A DNA stretch of 64,000 bases, taken from assembly GCA_030789695.1 (NCBI GenBank), contig CM061132.1, positions 31,768,418 through 31,832,417 on the forward strand, given 5' to 3'. Shown piece after piece: positions 47,910 through 59,568 of the stretch; positions within the stretch are counted from its first letter, which is position 1, and every line of letters starts with the position of its first letter. This DNA is from Scilla litardierei (taxonomy: Eukaryota; Streptophyta; Magnoliopsida; Asparagales; Asparagaceae). Under the pieces are notes generated by a model. The model was not told where the DNA came from and searched no databases. It saw nothing but the letters and a program-made list of their open reading frames with translations. Made by a program: the position numbers and the translations under genes.

Positions 47910-49021
47910 TGTTATGAATGAGGGAGGCCTTTGGCCTCCCCTCATCTTTATCCCCCCATTACTCCCCATTATCCCTACTAATGGGGACCTTTGGTATCCC
48001 AAGGCCTTTGGGCTTCTATGATTTTAATAAATAGAGAACCATGGTTTTGTGCCATGGTTACTCACTTTTCCTAATTATTCAACCCGTTATCGGCACGTTT
48101 ATCTCTACTTCTAGAGCGTCTCCTAAACATCCCCTAAAATCTCCCTTACCGCGTTAATGAATCTATTGTTGCAGCGATCCGTTGCGGCAAAACTTTTGCG
48201 ACATCGATCTCCGGAGCAGGGATTATTTTATCTACGGATTAATTTTTTCTTCCCTAGATCAACGATCTAGAGGTATAATTTCTTATCCCGTAGATACATA
48301 ATATTCAAAAACTCTATACATTTTTGCTCAAAATCTAGAACATACTACAGCTTCTCTTAGATTTTGGCGTTTTATTATTGTTATCATAATATAACAACTT
48401 AAAAAAATTAAAAACTCCTCATCTCCCCCCCGAAGGGGGCCTGCCCCTCTGCCCGTCGCCCCCCGGACGGGGGCCCCTTCGCGCCGCCCCCCTGACGGGG
48501 CCCCTATCGTGCCGCCCCCCAGACGGGGGAGGGGGCACTGTCGCACCGCCCCCCTGACCAGGGGCCCCTGTCGCGCTGCCCCCCGGACGGGGGCCCCTCT
48601 GCCTGCCGTGCCCCCCCGGAGGGGGGCCCCTCTGGCCGTCGCTCCCCCCAGACGGCGGGGGAGGGGGGGTTCCTCTTTCCACTGCCCCGGACGGGTGCGA
48701 TCCTCTGTTGGCCGTCGCCCCCTCTGACGGGGGGATCCTCTATGTCACCGGCATCGCCGGCCGTTTTTCGTAGATGGGGGAGGGGACAAGATATGTAAGA
48801 TGAAGGGTTGGGGGATTTTTCAATGCCTTTACAAGAACCCTAAACTTTTTTTAGGGTTAGTGTACATTTAAGGTTGTTTTACTCCTATTGGGCATTTTAT
48901 TTTTAATTTTAAAACACAATTACAGCCCATGGGCCTGCAGCCCAAAACTGAATTATCAATAAATTATTTTGGCTGTTTTTGGGCCTGCAGCCCACTCATA
49001 ATCCTAAATATACTTAAACTG
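47910..49021 (+). mobile_element. Element D': 5' LTR and leader of a short-LTR Copia element, truncated
   Basis: LTR of 175 bp (47910-48084, TGTTATGAAT start; terminal CA mutated to CC), with AATAAATAGAGAACC as promoter-like sequence. A long leader follows with a GC-rich repeat block at 48420-48740. Sequence stops at 49021, the junction of the tandem duplication. The matching intact 5' half is at 61299-62476. Confidence 0.82.
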
Positions 49022-49056
49022 TTGTGCCATGGTTACTCACTTTTCCTAATTATTCA
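49022..49056. repeat. 35-bp templated filler at the duplication junction
   Basis: Identical to 48047-48081 (start TTGTGCCATGGTTACTCAC, end TATTCA), and placed between D' leader and segment X. Its last six bases are also the first six bases of X. Confidence 0.9.
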
Positions 49057-50146
49057 TACATATCATTGTTTCATTCAAAAAAAAATGATGCATATCATAA
49101 TGTTATCTCGCAATAATTGAAGTTACATTCTTGAAATTTGAGTTTTAATGAAGCACCCTTTGATGCAATAACATGATAATTAGATAGAAGATAAAATCGT
49201 TAAGTTCCATAGTAATTTTGGAGAAACAAATCATGATGCAGACCAAATGACTACCATTCAGAGACTAAATTCCAGTTTCAAGATATCAGCGTGTTGTAAG
49301 TTAGGTCAGTGCAAACGACAAATCGATGAAAACCATTAACCTCCTAAAATACTTTGTAAAATTTGTGTGCTCCGAAACAAGTCCATTGAGCAAGCAAGAT
49401 GGCTGATATAGTTGGAAGCTGCGATAAAAGTTGACGTGATTGCATAAATGGAGCTTATCCCAGTGACAGATTAACTTGAACATGGAAACAAATTATTGGA
49501 ATACTGCAGATATTGTAGTTATTAGAATTAGGTTGAGTTCTCGACATTTTTGGTATAAATGATCATTAACAAAAGCTTAAGTGAAACTCCAATTGTCGAG
49601 TATATATAAATATAATTGGTTTGAAATCATCAGCAATTGATTAAAACCTAATGAAATATTTGATTATAAAATTCAGGTTTAAAATAAACTAAATGGTGTT
49701 AATGCTAAAGTCTTGCTCACAATGTTGATCGATATGTCAGATCTACTTGGATTATCCTACAAACACTAATGGAGTTAGCACATTTAAAATATAAAATAGG
49801 CAAAATTTGTCAGTTTAGATGTCTATGAAAAGTCATCACATTTACACAATTAAAATTTATGGTTAACACCATTTCCCTGAATTATCATAGGGCTTAAAAT
49901 TTATTGCCACTTGAAATTGTTTGAGTGTGGCAAGTGTTGCCTTCTGTAGTGAAGTTTTGTTTAATGACCCTAACAAAGAAGCATCTACTCTTGAATACAG
50001 ACGGAATAGTGTGCGCTCCATTTTTTGACGCAACGTGAATAATGACTGGATGAAGATGCACCGTCTAAATTAATACACATGACCTATGTACATGTGCTTA
50101 ACCGTTGCAATTGTTAACAGAAATAGTCACAACAATTTGAAACAAC
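49051..50146. repeat. Segment X, second copy
   Basis: Repeats 39195-40286 and then passes directly into S (GTTATCCAGC, equivalent of 46731), so about 6.4 kb present in unit 1 is missing here. Confidence 0.9.
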
Positions 50147-50504
50147 GTTATCCAGCCGCCTACAATGTTATTATAGATCATGCCTTTTTTCTTCTTTCTT
50201 CTTTTCTATTTTTAAAAGAAAAGGGATGGTGGTGGTGGACCTGCTTTGTATAAAAGGAAATGCATTTTACATCCGTTAAAATATTATATCACCAACTAAA
50301 AAGATGTGATCTTGAGATCAAATTCAATTTTTTTCCCCGAAAGAAACCTAGAAGGCATAAAAACATAAAAGCATAAAGCGAATGACCCAAAACGTACTAG
50401 GCCAAGATAGACAATCCCCTTCAACTTAATCAAGGATGATCAACTAAAAAAACCCATTTGATTATACTTAGTATTTCAAAAGGAAGGAAAAAAATGTTTA
50501 GCAC
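50147..50504. repeat. Backbone segment S, copy 3, left part
   Basis: Equivalent of 46731-47088. Ends with AGCAC (50500-50504), the left target duplication of element B. Confidence 0.88.
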
Positions 50505-51412
50505 TGTTAGGATTTGTTCTATGATCATTCTAGTATGTGTCTTGTCATATGTGGCACTGGAGAATGTTGGATAGGTTGATATCCATGCCATATGTAGAAG
50601 AGAATGTTGGACAGTTTGTTGAACAGATTGTTGGACCAGGATGTTCAACAAAATATGCTTACTTGCATATCTGGTTGCCGTGGTGCTTAATAGGATGCGT
50701 AACTGGAGCCAGCGTATTCCGCTTTTTCAATCTTGCTGTTTATGCGCTTATGGTGGTTATAAAATGATCTATTGTTGATTGTGCGTTATCTCTTGCGAAT
50801 CGGTTGAAGAGAGATTTTCGGCAAATCAATACTCTTACCGCTGCCTCGTTCGGATCTAGTGGGATCTCGTAACCGCCGCTTTAGGATCTCTCGGGATCTC
50901 CTTCTTGTTGAAGATGGTACAGTTGTTGCTGAAGATGGAGCCGAATCTAGGTTTGATTGCCTGCGTGGAAATTGAACCAAAGATGGCAGGGGCGTTCCCT
51001 TTTAAGCGCTGGGTTGATTGGCGGCTAGGGTTGACGCTTGAGTTTAAGAAGTTAAAGGATATTCTCCGGGAGGGAGGCCGACGGCTGCGACACGCAGGAT
51101 CAAGGGAGTTGATCGAGTCGGTGGTGCAAGGGGAGCTTGCAGGCAAGGGGAGCTTGCCAAGAATACTTCACGGGGTTGATCGCGATCATCCCCTCACGGT
51201 TTGTTCTTTAAGGATGAGAGTGTTCTTCCTTATTAAAGCGTGAATTGTAGAATTTGTATTCTCCAAACTTTTTAGTGAAGTATTCAATTTTCTGGGCGTG
51301 GCCCCGCAGATGTAGGTGTGCGCACCGAACTGCGAAACCAATTCTTGTGTGTCCTTGCATGGTGCATGCTTTTACGCTGTTTGCTATATTCTTTACTGCG
51401 TACTGAATTTCA
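50505..51412 (+). repeat. 5' LTR of element B
   Basis: 908 bp, TGTTAGGATT...ATTTCA. All open frames inside it recur unchanged in the 3' LTR. Confidence 0.97.
50758..50764 (+). promoter_or_regulatory. LTR TATA box of element B
   Basis: TATAAAA 254 bp into the LTR; repeated at 59822-59828. Likely start of genomic RNA shortly downstream. Confidence 0.7.
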
Positions 51413-51414
51413 AT

Positions 51415-51426
51415 TGGTATCAGAGC
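51415..51426 (+). other. Primer-binding site of element B
   Basis: TGGTATCAGAGC, complementary to the 3' end of initiator tRNA-Met, two bases after the LTR. Confidence 0.95.
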
Positions 51427-51492
51427 CTGTCATCTACAATACTTTGACCCTCTTTCAAAGTGGATGTGATCCTGTAGGTCAGTACGCTGATC

Positions 51493-54400
51493 ATGAACAC
51501 AAAAGAAGGAGCTTCGGTTACTCGTCCCCCTTTGCTTACTGGATCGAACTACACCTATTGGAAGTCTCGTATGCGAGCTTTTATCAAGTCCTTGGATGAA
51601 AAAGCTTGGGTTGCTACAGTTGAAGGATGGAATCCTCCGGTTGAAGTCAACAAAGAAGGTAAGGAGAGTTTCAAACCTGTTAGAGACTGGAATTCTGATG
51701 AAGAACGTGCTGCCTTAGGAAACTCAAAGGCGGTTAACGCCATCTTTACTGCCGTTGATGAAGAGCAATTCAAGCTTATCTCAACCTGTGAGCATGCTAA
51801 AGAAGCTTGGGACATTCTTCAAAATGTGCATGAAGGAACCAGCACTGTTAAGGCCTCAAAATTACAGATGCTCGCCAGCCAGTTTGAAAATCTAAGGATG
51901 AACGAAAATGAGACGGTAGCAGAGTTCAATGGAAGATTGAGAGATATTGCTAACCAGGCATTTCAACTGGGTAAGAAGTATTCACAAAAGAAGCTTGTTG
52001 AAAAAACTCTGAGGTCCCTGCCAGATAAATTTTCAGCAAAGATTGCAGCTATAGAGGAGGTAAGGAACACTTCGACCATGAGATTGGACGAACTCATGGG
52101 ATCCTTACAGACCTATGAGATGAATCTCAAACAAAACAAAAAGGAGAAGGGTGTTGCCTTGAAGATTGAAGCCAGTGAACCATCAAAATCTGATGATGAG
52201 ACAGAACTCGAAGATGATATCGCGCTTCTCACCAAAAACTTTAGCAGGATGATGAGAAAGATCAGCAATAAAGGTCAGAATTTTAAAGCTACCAATAAAA
52301 AGGTGCGGACAGGACCTCCTGCAGGTGAAAGGAATGCTGGTCGTCCTATACAAAGGTATGAGTCTAAAAACAAAGGAAAGGGAATACAGTGTAGAGAATG
52401 TGAAGGTTTCGGACATATACAGGCAGAGTGTGCAAACACTCTAAAGAAGCTAAAAGGGAAATCTCTTGCCAGTACTTGGAGCGATGAAGACTCTGGAGAT
52501 AGCAAGGAAGATGAAGACATAACCAGTAATTATGTGGCGTTCACAGCCATTCTGAATGACAAATCTGAAGGCAAGATCGCCAGCCTTGTTGAACATAATG
52601 TTGCAACATGTAATGCTACAACGAAGCACAAGGGAGAACATGTTGTACAAAATGTTACAACAAACAAAGCTGATTCTGACAGTGAAGCTGAATCAGAAGT
52701 CGGGAGTGAAGAAGATATTGATGATGAGGAAATCCGCGTAGCCTATCAAACTATGTTCTACAAATGGATGGAAATTTGTGAAACCAACAAGAAACTGAAA
52801 GATGAATGCTCTAAGTTGAGGAGTGAGAAGACTACATATCAAATCAAACTTCTGAAGACTGAAGCAAGTCTCCAGATCTGTGAGAGAGACATGAAGAGAG
52901 CCATAATGAGAGCTGAGAAGGCTGAAAGCACTGTTAACAGATGGAACTCTGGGAAAACCAAACTCAATGACATCCTCAACATGGGAAAAGTCGCTGGAGA
53001 TCGAACTGGAGTTGGGTACAACAGAGGAAGCAATTTTCACACACCCAAGACTAGGAGTAGTCTTAATGCTAAGGAACATGTTAAATGGAATCCACATGAT
53101 GAGGTCAAGCCACGAGGAAAGAACAGAAGAGGTACTACTCCTAGACATCTTATATGCAGTTACTGTAAACAAATAGGACATAATGATTGGAGGTGTTTCA
53201 AGCGCATGAAGCATGAGAGTGAAGGAAGAAATATTGTTCATCCTCAGCAACAGACAAGCATGAAATGGATTAAGAAGTCGGAACTTGTCAGTATAGTTGC
53301 ATACACCTCTTTAGCTACCTTTGCAGAAAATCAGTGGTACTTTGACAGTGGGTGCTCTCGGCACATGACAGGGAACAAGGGACTTCTGTCTGAGTACATT
53401 GCTGGAAATAAAGGTCATGTCACCTTTGGGGATGGACAGAGAAGCAAAGTTATTGGAAAAGGTAATCTCAATATGACAGAAACTCTAAAATTGAAAGATG
53501 TGATGCATGTTGAAAACCTAAAGGCTAATCTTATCAGTATAAGTCAGCTGTGTGATCAAGGGATGCTGGTTCGGTTCAACAAAAATGAATGTCTTGTGTT
53601 TAACAGTGATAAAGTATGTATTCTTTCTGGAAAAAGATCCAGTGACAACTGCTACCTATTGCAAGAACCTGACAGATGTCTGAGTATCACCACTGATGCT
53701 TCTGAACAATGGCATCAGAAATTAGGCCATGTTAACTTCAAGACCTTAATGAAAATCTCCAAAGCAAGAGCTGTCCGAGGAATGCCTACGTTAATCAAGA
53801 AGAAGGAAGGAGTGTGCGAAGCTTGCCAACTGGGGAAACAGAAGAAGATTAGTCACAAACAAATTCAGAGTATCTCAACATCAAAAACCTTGGAGCTATT
53901 GCATATGGATCTGATTGGACCCACTTCAGAAACAAGTGTCGGAGGTAAGAAGTACATTTTTGTTTGCGTTGATGATTTTTCACGCTTCACCTGGGTGGAT
54001 TTCCTGAAGGAAAAATCAGACACTTTTATTGCTTTCAAAAACCTGTGTACTCGTCTTCAAGTAGAAAGAGGAGACAACATAGGGAAAGTCATTCGAATCC
54101 GTAGTGATCACGGAAAAGAGTTTGAGAATCACTCATTCTCTGAATTCTGTGAGGCACAAGGTATAGGACATGAATTCTCGGCTCCTAAGACTCCTCAGCA
54201 AAACGGGGTTGTCGAAAGGAAGAATCGTACTCTTCAGGAAATGGCTCGTGTTATGCTGAATGCTCGAAAAGTGAATACTAAGTGGTGGGCTGAAGCAATT
54301 AATACTGCTTGTTACACCATCAACAGGGTTTATCTTCGACCACTGACTGAGAAAACTCCATATGAAATATGGAAAGGTCGAAAGCCTGATGTCTCCTACT

Positions 54401-56430
54401 TTCATATTTTTGGAAGCAAGTGCTACATCCTGCAAGATCGAACACCAAGACGGAAATTCGACACCAAGAGTGACAAAGGAATTTTCTTGGGGTATTCTAC
54501 ACGGAGTCGTGCGTTCCGAGTGTTGAATGAACGAACAGATGTCATGATGGAATCCATTAACGTTGTGGTGGATGATTTTGATCAGGGAGAATCTATTCTG
54601 ACCGGTGAGAAAGGAGTTCAAGAAGACATAAATGAAGATGATGTTCGTGTTGAAAGTGATGTTGCAACAAACAAGACCAAACAGAATCATGTTGAACAAA
54701 TTGTTGCAACACAGGATACTACCAACATGGAGTCAACCCAAGTAGAAGCTGAAAATGCTCAAGACGCTGAGGGAATTACAAAGATCATACGAGATCATCC
54801 GCCAGATCTAATCATTGGCGACGTTCACGACAGTCGTCGCACCAGAGGTATTAGTCGTGTTAATTACAGAGATCTGGCTGGGTATGCTTGTTTTCTTTCT
54901 ACTATCGAACCCAAAAATGTGAAGGAAGCAATTGGTGATGATTTCTGGGTCTCGGCTATGCAAGAGGAACTAAACCAATTCCAACGAAATGACGTTTGGA
55001 GTCTTGTGGAGAGACCAAAAGGAACTAATGTCATCGGGACAAAGTGGATATTCAAAAATAAGACAGATGAGAAGGGAAATGTCACCCGGAATAAAGCCCG
55101 GCTTGTTGCTCAAGGGTACACCCAAGTGGAAGGCATTGACTTCGATGAGACATTTGCCCCTGTAGCACGGTTGGAATCTGTTAGACTGTTACTTGCGGTT
55201 GCCTGTAGCTTAAACTTCAAACTGCATCAAATGGACGTGAAAAGTGCCTTTCTAAACGGGTTGTTGAATGAAGAAGTGTATGTTGAACAACCCAAAGGCT
55301 TTGCTGATCCGTTTTTTCCGAATCATGTGTACAAACTGAAGAAGGCATTGTATGGCCTGAAGCAAGCTCCAAGGGCCTGGTATGAGAGATTGACCACGTA
55401 TCTTCTCAAAAAGGGATATGAAAGAGGAGGAGCTGATAAGACCTTATTTGTTCAAAGGACAAGATCAAGTGTGATGATTGCCCAGATCTATGTTGACGAC
55501 ATAGTCTTCGGCTCAACATCACAACAACTTGTGCATGAGTTTATTAATCTCATGCAAAGGGAGTTTGAAATGAGCATGGTAGGTGAGTTGAATATATTTC
55601 TTGGGCTCCAAGTTAAACAGTGTCAGGATGGTCTATTCATCTCGCAGAGCAAGTATGCTAGAAATCTTGTCAAGAGATTTGGTTTAGAAAGTGCCAGACA
55701 TGTTAGGACTCCTATGAGCTCATCTGAAAAACTCTCTAAGGATGAAGGAGGAAGAGATGTTGAAGTTACTCTTTACAGAAGCATGATAGGTAGCCTGTTA
55801 TATCTAACAGCTAGCCGACCGGATATCAGCTTTAGTGTTGGAGTCTGTGCACGTTATCAAGCAAGCCCTAAGGAATCTCATATTGTTGCCGTAAAAAGGA
55901 TTATCAGGTATATCAGCGGAACTGCAGACTATGGTATATGGTATACAAAGGATACGAATACTCTTGTCTCAGGATATAGTGATGCTGACTGGGCAGGAAA
56001 TACAGATGATCGGAAAAGCACCACCGGAGGGTGTTTTTATGTGGGGAACAATCTGGTGTCATGGTATAGTAAAAAACAGAACTCCATATCGTTATCTACA
56101 GCAGAGGCCGAGTATATTGCTGCAGGAAGTTGTTGTACACAGTTGCTTTGGTTAAAGCAAATGTTGATAGACTATGGTCTGGAACAAGGAGTCATGACTA
56201 TTTTATGCGACAATCAGAGTGCTATAAATATCTCCAAGAATCCTGTTCAGCATTCTAGAACGAAACACATTGACATCCGACATCACTTTATTAGAGAGCT
56301 GGTTGAGAAGAAATCCCTGGTTATGGAGTATGTTGCTACAGCTAATCAACTAGCAGACATTTTTACAAAGCCTCTTGATTCAGCCAGATTTGAGGAATTG
56401 CGGCAAGCCCTAGGGCTGTGTCGTATCTAA
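51493..56430 (+). CDS. gag-pol: Element B gag-pol polyprotein (1645 aa)
   Basis: One uninterrupted frame. UBN2-type gag from residue 1; knuckle 1 [14 protein letters not shown] (C300, C303, H308, C313); acidic linker and coiled coil; knuckle 2 [14 protein letters not shown] (C555, C558, H563, C568); protease [10 protein letters not shown] (D618); integrase HHCC-like block (H741/H746, C775/C778); integrase core D806, D872, E908 with 35 residues between the last two; RT D1248 and YVDD 1333-1336; RNase H D1497/D1499, E1538/E1540, D1573; end near [11 protein letters not shown]. The start is the first ATG after the primer site and is conserved in A. It makes capsid, cuts itself, copies the RNA in particles and integrates the cDNA. 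It ends 16 bp before the next open frame, in a different frame. No lesion seen. Confidence 0.97.
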   Translation: MNTKEGASVTRPPLLTGSNYTYWKSRMRAFIKSLDEKAWVATVEGWNPPVEVNKEGKESFKPVRDWNSDEERAALGNSKAVNAIFTAVDEEQFKLISTCEHAKEAWDILQNVHEGTSTVKASKLQMLASQFENLRMNENETVAEFNGRLRDIANQAFQLGKKYSQKKLVEKTLRSLPDKFSAKIAAIEEVRNTSTMRLDELMGSLQTYEMNLKQNKKEKGVALKIEASEPSKSDDETELEDDIALLTKNFSRMMRKISNKGQNFKATNKKVRTGPPAGERNAGRPIQRYESKNKGKGIQCRECEGFGHIQAECANTLKKLKGKSLASTWSDEDSGDSKEDEDITSNYVAFTAILNDKSEGKIASLVEHNVATCNATTKHKGEHVVQNVTTNKADSDSEAESEVGSEEDIDDEEIRVAYQTMFYKWMEICETNKKLKDECSKLRSEKTTYQIKLLKTEASLQICERDMKRAIMRAEKAESTVNRWNSGKTKLNDILNMGKVAGDRTGVGYNRGSNFHTPKTRSSLNAKEHVKWNPHDEVKPRGKNRRGTTPRHLICSYCKQIGHNDWRCFKRMKHESEGRNIVHPQQQTSMKWIKKSELVSIVAYTSLATFAENQWYFDSGCSRHMTGNKGLLSEYIAGNKGHVTFGDGQRSKVIGKGNLNMTETLKLKDVMHVENLKANLISISQLCDQGMLVRFNKNECLVFNSDKVCILSGKRSSDNCYLLQEPDRCLSITTDASEQWHQKLGHVNFKTLMKISKARAVRGMPTLIKKKEGVCEACQLGKQKKISHKQIQSISTSKTLELLHMDLIGPTSETSVGGKKYIFVCVDDFSRFTWVDFLKEKSDTFIAFKNLCTRLQVERGDNIGKVIRIRSDHGKEFENHSFSEFCEAQGIGHEFSAPKTPQQNGVVERKNRTLQEMARVMLNARKVNTKWWAEAINTACYTINRVYLRPLTEKTPYEIWKGRKPDVSYFHIFGSKCYILQDRTPRRKFDTKSDKGIFLGYSTRSRAFRVLNERTDVMMESINVVVDDFDQGESILTGEKGVQEDINEDDVRVESDVATNKTKQNHVEQIVATQDTTNMESTQVEAENAQDAEGITKIIRDHPPDLIIGDVHDSRRTRGISRVNYRDLAGYACFLSTIEPKNVKEAIGDDFWVSAMQEELNQFQRNDVWSLVERPKGTNVIGTKWIFKNKTDEKGNVTRNKARLVAQGYTQVEGIDFDETFAPVARLESVRLLLAVACSLNFKLHQMDVKSAFLNGLLNEEVYVEQPKGFADPFFPNHVYKLKKALYGLKQAPRAWYERLTTYLLKKGYERGGADKTLFVQRTRSSVMIAQIYVDDIVFGSTSQQLVHEFINLMQREFEMSMVGELNIFLGLQVKQCQDGLFISQSKYARNLVKRFGLESARHVRTPMSSSEKLSKDEGGRDVEVTLYRSMIGSLLYLTASRPDISFSVGVCARYQASPKESHIVAVKRIIRYISGTADYGIWYTKDTNTLVSGYSDADWAGNTDDRKSTTGGCFYVGNNLVSWYSKKQNSISLSTAEAEYIAAGSCCTQLLWLKQMLIDYGLEQGVMTILCDNQSAINISKNPVQHSRTKHIDIRHHFIRELVEKKSLVMEYVATANQLADIFTKPLDSARFEELRQALGLCRI

Positions 56431-56689
56431 TGTTGCTTCCGGTGTTGTGCGTTTTGTTGCAACAGTTTGTTGCAACACTATGAGGGTCTGTCAATCTCTG
56501 CTGACGGGTCGGTTGTTGGGCTCTTTTATTTTATTACCCGTTATTATTACCCTCTACCTCGTTTCATTCCCAAGGCGCATTTTTTGTTTTGATTTTTCCT
56601 CAACTCAAATCTTTCTCCAAGATTCTCCTTCAACCGCTTCTAGGGTTCTTGAAATTGACTTGGTTGAAGCTTCACCCAGTTTGTCTACC

Positions 56690-59191
56690 ATGACTAGAAA
56701 TCCATCGGGAGAATCATCTCTGCCTCCTCGTCGGTCTTCTCGACGAACTTCCGCTCGGAAAAGTGCTCCGCCATCCTCGTCCTCTTCTGTTAAACGAAAA
56801 GGGGTGTTTCCTCGTCCTGTGCAAAGAACCTCCAGTGGTAAACCCTCTCCATCTTTCTCTTCTTCCTCGTTTGAGGGCATGCATCCTTCCAAAGTCTCGA
56901 ATTTTGAGTTGGTAAACTTTTCCCCAATTCTTGAATTCCCCCTTCCCAATATTCCCGAGGATGATGATGTGTATGATGATGATGAATGTTTTCCTGATCC
57001 GGTTACTATCCAAGACTGGTTTTGGTATTTGAGAAGAACAGGAAAAGAATTGGATCTCTCTGATGTGGATGTATCTCATATTCATTTTAAAGGTCTGATG
57101 CGTAAGAAGATTTTGGGAAAAGTTATGAGCGTGAGAGTTCCTCGAGATAGAAAAGTTGTCATTCGCACCTGGAATCCTACATCCTTTGTTAAAATCTCTG
57201 AAATTGATGTGATAGACATCTCTGATTCTGAAGATTCCCCTGTGTTTGCTGATTTGCCTAAGCCGAGAGGGACTTCAGGAGCGTCATCGGCTAATATGTT
57301 CTCTGAGAACTCTTTTGTGCAAAGTAATGAAAAGATGAACACGGATGTTGGAATGGAAGCTGATGTTGATGCTGATACTGTGCCTACTATTCCATCTCAG
57401 GAAGAGGTCCCTGTCCCTCTGTCTCCCAGATGTGAAGATGATGTGATCGCTCAAAATATAGCCAAAGCCAATAAGTTTGATTCAAATGAAGGTGCTCAGC
57501 CTGTAACTTCTGTCTTCTCCCAGCAAGTGACTGAGTCTGAAGGAGAACCCAAGGATGATGTCTGTGTCCAAGGAGCATGCCTTGACCACTCTTCTGTGGG
57601 TCAAACTGTGACGAGTGGAGTTGCGGAGTCTGCCGGTGTTGGTTCTGAAAATAGGCAGTCTCCCAAAGATGCTGTGGGGTTGGTTCCTGGTCCTATGAAT
57701 CTAGACATTTCAGGAGAACCACTGTCTGGCCAAGATGTGGATCTTCCGTCAGTGCTGCCAGACACTGATGCTGTGCAAGTTGGTCAAGATGATGATGTTG
57801 TTGCAGCTGAGACTCTAACAGGTTCAGCTGATCGTTGTGGTGTGACTCAAGGCCCTTCTGTTGCTGATGGTGACTTTTCTGGGTCAATTACTGATGCTAT
57901 TCCCCGTATGGAGGATGTTGATGAAGATTTGGTTGCACAAAATGTTGCAACAAATCCTTCGACATGTGATTTACCTGGTGAAAATGATCCTCCTCTGTCC
58001 TCTTATATGCGCAAGAGTAGATCTGCGTCCAAGAAGCGCCCTATTCCTCCACCATCCAGAAGTGCTGAGTCCTCTCCTTCCAAGCGACCTAAGCTGTCAG
58101 CTTCTGCTCCTTGTCGCCCTCCCTCGTTTACATCTTCTGATGCTCTGAGCAAAACTTTTTTTGACAAATCACGTAAGAACAGATGGCCAGCTTACTCCGA
58201 GAAACCCCTTATTTCTGAAAAAATCCTCAATCTACCGTCCTTTGACAAGACTCAGTTGGAATCTATTCTGAAAGATCTTGGTCTTATTCATGCTGCCACA
58301 TGCTTCAGCGTCTATTATCCTACCTTGGTGCGAGAGTTTTACTGTAATCTCTCCAAATCTGCTAGTGATGGATCCTCTCGTTGGAATTTCAGAAACTATG
58401 TCCGAGGAAAGATTGTCACATTCTCTCCTGCATCTCTGAACAAATTGTTAGAATGGAAATGTTCTCAATCTGTTCCTGCGTTTGGTGACACCTCTGGAGT
58501 GAGTTTTGATCGTCTGATTGAAGTCGTGACTGCTGGAAAGTTGTCACGCTGGCCTACTAAGTCTTCTGTGTTTCCCTCGTCAGCACTCACTGCAAAGTAT
58601 TTTATTCTATTCAGAGTTGCTACTCGAAACTGGTTGCCCACCTCCAATGTTTCAGTAGTCACTAGGGACATGTGCAAACTATTGTTCTCTGCTGGCACGT
58701 CTCAGGTGTTCAATTTGGGAAGAATCATCTTCGATTCTATAGTATCTTTTGCTGAACTCTCTTCCTCCGGGGCCTCTTTACCCCATGGAGCTCTCATCTC
58801 CATGTTGCTTTTGGCTCAAAAGGTGCCCTTGTCTCCTTCGGATCTTCCCTCTTCATGTGACAGCATCTCATATACAGTTAAGTCGGTGGCTGGTAAACTC
58901 AATGATATCTCTGAGGTGGTGCCTTCTTTCCCTGATAGTCTGTCTCCACCTCCAAATGCTGAACCTTCTGGCTCCGTGCCTCCTGCATCTCAGTCTCCTC
59001 CACTCGGGTCTGCTAATGCTACTACTTCCTCCGCAAGTACGGTTGACATTCAGTTCCTCGAGACTGCCCTTCAGAATATTGAGGATCAAATTCTGGTTCT
59101 TGAAAGCCAGCGAGTTCTTCTGAATCGTCACAAGGAGCTATTGCAGAGCAAGCTGTCTTCTCTCCGGGGTGGTCCCTCCGAGGGTCTCTGA
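56690..59191 (+). CDS. Element B second ORF: env-like position, Transposase_32-type domain (833 aa)
   Basis: Open from an upstream ATG at 56447 (914 codons), but the ATG at 56690 (MTRNPSGESS) is the one conserved with element A, where sequence further upstream is interrupted. Ser/Arg-rich N-terminus; a structured block PVTIQDWFWYLRRTGKELDL; a long acidic Ser-rich middle; Lys/Arg patches that look like nuclear signals (about 447-470, including PSKRPKL); a conserved domain at about 490-735 (LVREFYCNLSKSASDGSSRW, VRGKIVTFSP, NWLPTSNVSVVTRDM, FNLGRIIFDSI) matching PF20167 as I know it; a C-terminal coiled coil (785-830). The 914-codon version would add a hydrophobic segment (LLGSFILLPVIITLYLV). 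No envelope hallmarks otherwise. Function unknown; nuclear or DNA-associated role is inference. Confidence 0.85.
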   Translation: MTRNPSGESSLPPRRSSRRTSARKSAPPSSSSSVKRKGVFPRPVQRTSSGKPSPSFSSSSFEGMHPSKVSNFELVNFSPILEFPLPNIPEDDDVYDDDECFPDPVTIQDWFWYLRRTGKELDLSDVDVSHIHFKGLMRKKILGKVMSVRVPRDRKVVIRTWNPTSFVKISEIDVIDISDSEDSPVFADLPKPRGTSGASSANMFSENSFVQSNEKMNTDVGMEADVDADTVPTIPSQEEVPVPLSPRCEDDVIAQNIAKANKFDSNEGAQPVTSVFSQQVTESEGEPKDDVCVQGACLDHSSVGQTVTSGVAESAGVGSENRQSPKDAVGLVPGPMNLDISGEPLSGQDVDLPSVLPDTDAVQVGQDDDVVAAETLTGSADRCGVTQGPSVADGDFSGSITDAIPRMEDVDEDLVAQNVATNPSTCDLPGENDPPLSSYMRKSRSASKKRPIPPPSRSAESSPSKRPKLSASAPCRPPSFTSSDALSKTFFDKSRKNRWPAYSEKPLISEKILNLPSFDKTQLESILKDLGLIHAATCFSVYYPTLVREFYCNLSKSASDGSSRWNFRNYVRGKIVTFSPASLNKLLEWKCSQSVPAFGDTSGVSFDRLIEVVTAGKLSRWPTKSSVFPSSALTAKYFILFRVATRNWLPTSNVSVVTRDMCKLLFSAGTSQVFNLGRIIFDSIVSFAELSSSGASLPHGALISMLLLAQKVPLSPSDLPSSCDSISYTVKSVAGKLNDISEVVPSFPDSLSPPPNAEPSGSVPPASQSPPLGSANATTSSASTVDIQFLETALQNIEDQILVLESQRVLLNRHKELLQSKLSSLRGGPSEGL

Positions 59192-59213
59192 AGTATTTGT
59201 CCGTTGGTGGCCC

Positions 59214-59224
59214 AAAAGGGGAGA
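59214..59224 (+). other. Distal polypurine tract of element B
   Basis: AAAAGGGGAGA, just after the stop of the second ORF; a duplicate of the tract next to the LTR. Confidence 0.75.
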
Positions 59225-59274
59225 ATTTATGTGGTATGGTATGTTATCTCTCTCTCTCTCTGATATTTTGCTGG

Positions 59275-59465
59275 GTGGTGGTTTGTTGGAAGTTTTGTTG
59301 GATACTATGTTGCAAGTTTTGTTGGACATAGTTGGATATTATGTTGGAAGTCTATGCTGGAAGATATTATGTAGGAAGTCTCTATGCTGAAAGTCTTGTT
59401 GGACCTCGTTGGTCGTTTTGTTGAACATATTGTTGGATGTCGTTGTGCTGCTGTGCTGGGTGTTG
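59275..59465 (+). repeat. Degenerate 12-bp-phased GTTG array
   Basis: GTTG recurs about every 12 (sometimes 10) bases, as in GTTGGAAGTTTT then GTTGGATACTAT then GTTGCAAGTTTT. Non-coding, between the two polypurine tracts. Counterpart in A at 2103-2190 on the other strand. Confidence 0.75.
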
Positions 59466-59556
59466 AGCGTCTATTGATTAAATGTGTCTACTGGAGTTTG
59501 AAAAGTTATCAATGACCTTCTCTTCTATCATACCTTATGTTGTGCCACCAATTGAC

Positions 59557-59568
59557 AAAAGGGGAGAT
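59557..59568 (+). other. Proximal polypurine tract of element B
   Basis: AAAAGGGGAGAT directly before the 3' LTR, the usual primer for plus-strand DNA synthesis. Confidence 0.92.

Noticed and set aside
50786..51243. Frames of 64-112 codons inside the LTR of B (repeated at 59850-60307)
   Set aside because: Identical only because the LTRs are identical; they do not persist in the LTRs of A and C.
56447..56689. N-terminal extension of the second ORF as a signal peptide or membrane anchor
   Set aside because: Element A has stops in the matching region and the internal ATG is the conserved one; kept only as an alternative.
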